Of a DNA stretch of 64,000 nt, positions 62,907 through 64,000 are shown piece by piece. The position numbers and the translations under genes are program-made. The notes under the pieces are model-generated. The model was not told the DNA's origin and made no database searches. It was given only the letters and a program-made list of their open reading frames with translations. Source of the DNA: JANPBY01 sp963851405 (lineage in GTDB: Bacteria > Actinomycetota > Actinomycetes > DATJPE01); the NCBI GenBank assembly GCA_963851405.1, contig CAWKPB010000005.1, positions 248,001 to 312,000 of the forward strand. The letters are read 5' to 3'. Each line of letters opens with the position of its first letter. Within the stretch, counting starts at the first letter, position 1.

Positions 62907-64000
62907 TCATACCCCCGCGGCGGCAGCAACGTCGCGCTTGAGATTGGCCAGCAGCACCGTGGCGAGTTCCCGATCTGCGGCCAGACCACCGAGATCGCCA
63001 CCAAGGCCGAGGGGTGGGGAGAGCACGACCTCGAGGTAGGCCTTGAGCTTCGGCTCGGTTCCGGACGGACGCACGATGACCCGGGCGCTGACGACCTGGT
63101 CGCCCGACAACCGGTAACGCAATCCGTCGGTCGGGGGAAGGTTTTCCGAGCCCGACGACAGATCCTCGACAGAGACGACCTTCAGCCCCGCGAAGGATTC
63201 TGGCGGTGTTGCCCGCAGCCGCTCGAGTGCGGCCGGGATGTCATCGAGGTCAGCGAAGCGCACGGAGAGCTGCTCGGTGGCGTGCAACCCGTGGCGCGTC
63301 ATGATCTCGTCCAAGGCGTCCAGCAGAGTTCGTCCTTCGGCCTTGAGCCTCGCCGCGAGCTCGGCCATCAGGATCGCCGCGCTCACCCCGTCCTTGTCGC
63401 AGACGGCCTCGGGGTCGACGCAGTAGCCGAGCGCCTCCTCATAGCCGTACACAAGTCCGGGCACCTTGGCGATCCACTTGAAGCCGGTGAGCGTCTCGGC
63501 GTATGGCTGCGGCGGTTGGGCTGCCGCGGCAATCCGGGACAGCAGCGACGAGGAGACGATCGAGCAGGCGAACGTCCCTCGGCGCCCGCGATCGAGGACG
63601 TGGCCCGCGAGGAGCGCGCCGACCTCGTCGCCGCGCAGCATCCGCCATCCGCCCTCAGGCACGGGAACCGCCACGGCACACCGATCAGCGTCGGGGTCGT
63701 TCGCGAGCACCAGATCGGCTTCGACGTCATGACCGGTCAGCAGGGCGAGATCGATGGCACCCGGCTCCTCGGGGTTCGGAAACGCCACCGTGGGGAACTC
63801 GGGATCCGGCGTCTCCTGCGCCTCGACCACGTGCGGGGGCGGGAAACCGGCCCGCTCGAACGCGTCGATGATCACCGCACCCCCGACTCCATGGAGCGGG
63901 GTGTACGCAGTCACCAGATCACGCGGTGCATCCGGCGCAACCAGGGCCGCGACCCGGTCGAGGTAGGCCTCGAGCACGTCATCGCCGAGGACCGACCAAC
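62907..64000 (-). CDS. Phosphosugar mutase (phosphoglucomutase/phosphomannomutase family), 5' end outside window
   Basis: About 364 residues visible; the frame is open to the right edge, so the catalytic phosphoserine loop lies outside. Visible: TAYTPLHGVGGAVI, metal loop NDPDADRCAV, sugar-specificity loop YGYEEALGYCVDP, and phosphate-binding RPSGTEPKLKAY. In actinobacteria such a gene next to deoC and a purine nucleoside phosphorylase may act as phosphopentomutase (ribose/deoxyribose-1-P to 5-P), the missing link between DeoA and DeoC. That is inference; glucose or mannose phosphates remain possible. Confidence 0.9.
   Translation of the reverse strand, partial: WSVLGDDVLEAYLDRVAALVAPDAPRDLVTAYTPLHGVGGAVIIDAFERAGFPPPHVVEAQETPDPEFPTVAFPNPEEPGAIDLALLTGHDVEADLVLANDPDADRCAVAVPVPEGGWRMLRGDEVGALLAGHVLDRGRRGTFACSIVSSSLLSRIAAAAQPPQPYAETLTGFKWIAKVPGLVYGYEEALGYCVDPEAVCDKDGVSAAILMAELAARLKAEGRTLLDALDEIMTRHGLHATEQLSVRFADLDDIPAALERLRATPPESFAGLKVVSVEDLSSGSENLPPTDGLRYRLSGDQVVSARVIVRPSGTEPKLKAYLEVVLSPPLGLGGDLGGLAADRELATVLLANLKRDVAAAAGV

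Noticed and set aside
1..64000. tRNA, rRNA, CRISPR or prophage content
   Set aside because: Nearly every base is in recognisable protein genes or short gaps; no repeat-spacer pattern, cloverleaf or integrase was seen on either strand.

Overview
The window is chromosomal core sequence of a high-GC actinobacterium (Actinomycetota). Evidence is the gene order pcrA - M23 peptidase - B12-binding mutase subunit - sucCD - perM - purN - purH - folD - DUF3017 - mdh - icd, then trpS - LigT - YihY - D,D-carboxypeptidase, then a nucleoside ABC transporter with cdd, deoA, add and deoC. This is the arrangement I know from Streptomyces-like and Nocardioides-like chromosomes. A DUF222/HNH protein, frequent GTG/TTG starts, GTGA/ATGA overlaps and several leaderless-looking starts fit. 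I see no tRNA, rRNA, CRISPR array, insertion sequence or phage gene. No gene-free stretch exceeds about 230 bp.

Layout. 0-7 kb: secreted subtilase (cut by the left edge), helicase PcrA, M23 peptidase, lipase-like hydrolase, B12-binding mutase subunit. 7-9.5 kb: trimethylamine-dehydrogenase-like flavoprotein. 9.5-19.8 kb: TCA cycle and purine/folate genes. 19.8-26.7 kb: glpD, CNNM/CBS protein, trpS, RNA ligase-like protein, YihY protein, D,D-carboxypeptidase. 26.7-35.2 kb: acyl-CoA synthetase, acyl-CoA dehydrogenase, TetR regulator, class III aminotransferase, amine oxidase, methylmalonyl-CoA mutase large subunit. This looks like an amine/acyl-CoA catabolic group. Near-identical palindromic operators sit at three promoters, one of them 21 kb away in front of the flavoprotein. 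35.3-43.8 kb: nucleoside import and salvage. 55.3-58.5 kb: deoC with two aldehyde dehydrogenase-family genes, completing deoxynucleoside breakdown. Right end: acetyltransferases, VOC protein, lipoprotein, HNH protein, MerR regulator, and a phosphosugar mutase cut by the right edge.

The most unusual region is 43.8-53.7 kb. Two membrane histidine kinases of the same architecture flank a tandem pair of TRAP-type solute-binding lipoproteins. The first kinase keeps the phosphoacceptor His but has a ruined ATP-binding domain. The second keeps a good ATPase domain but has Arg in place of the His. A NarL-type regulator, a receiver-only regulator and a secreted beta-helix protein complete the locus. 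A 58-bp element with fixed spacing is shared by the promoters of the second kinase and the receiver protein. I propose a split-kinase receptor system: one kinase phosphorylates the other in trans, and the lipoproteins present the ligand.

Caution on sequence quality. Two blocks (about 16.2-19.5 kb and 35.7-40.9 kb) and scattered sites elsewhere carry many single-base indels, mostly insertions, in genes that should be functional (folD, mdh, icd, purH, the nucleoside ABC transporter, cdd, add). I read these as consensus errors rather than gene decay and annotate the repaired gene spans.
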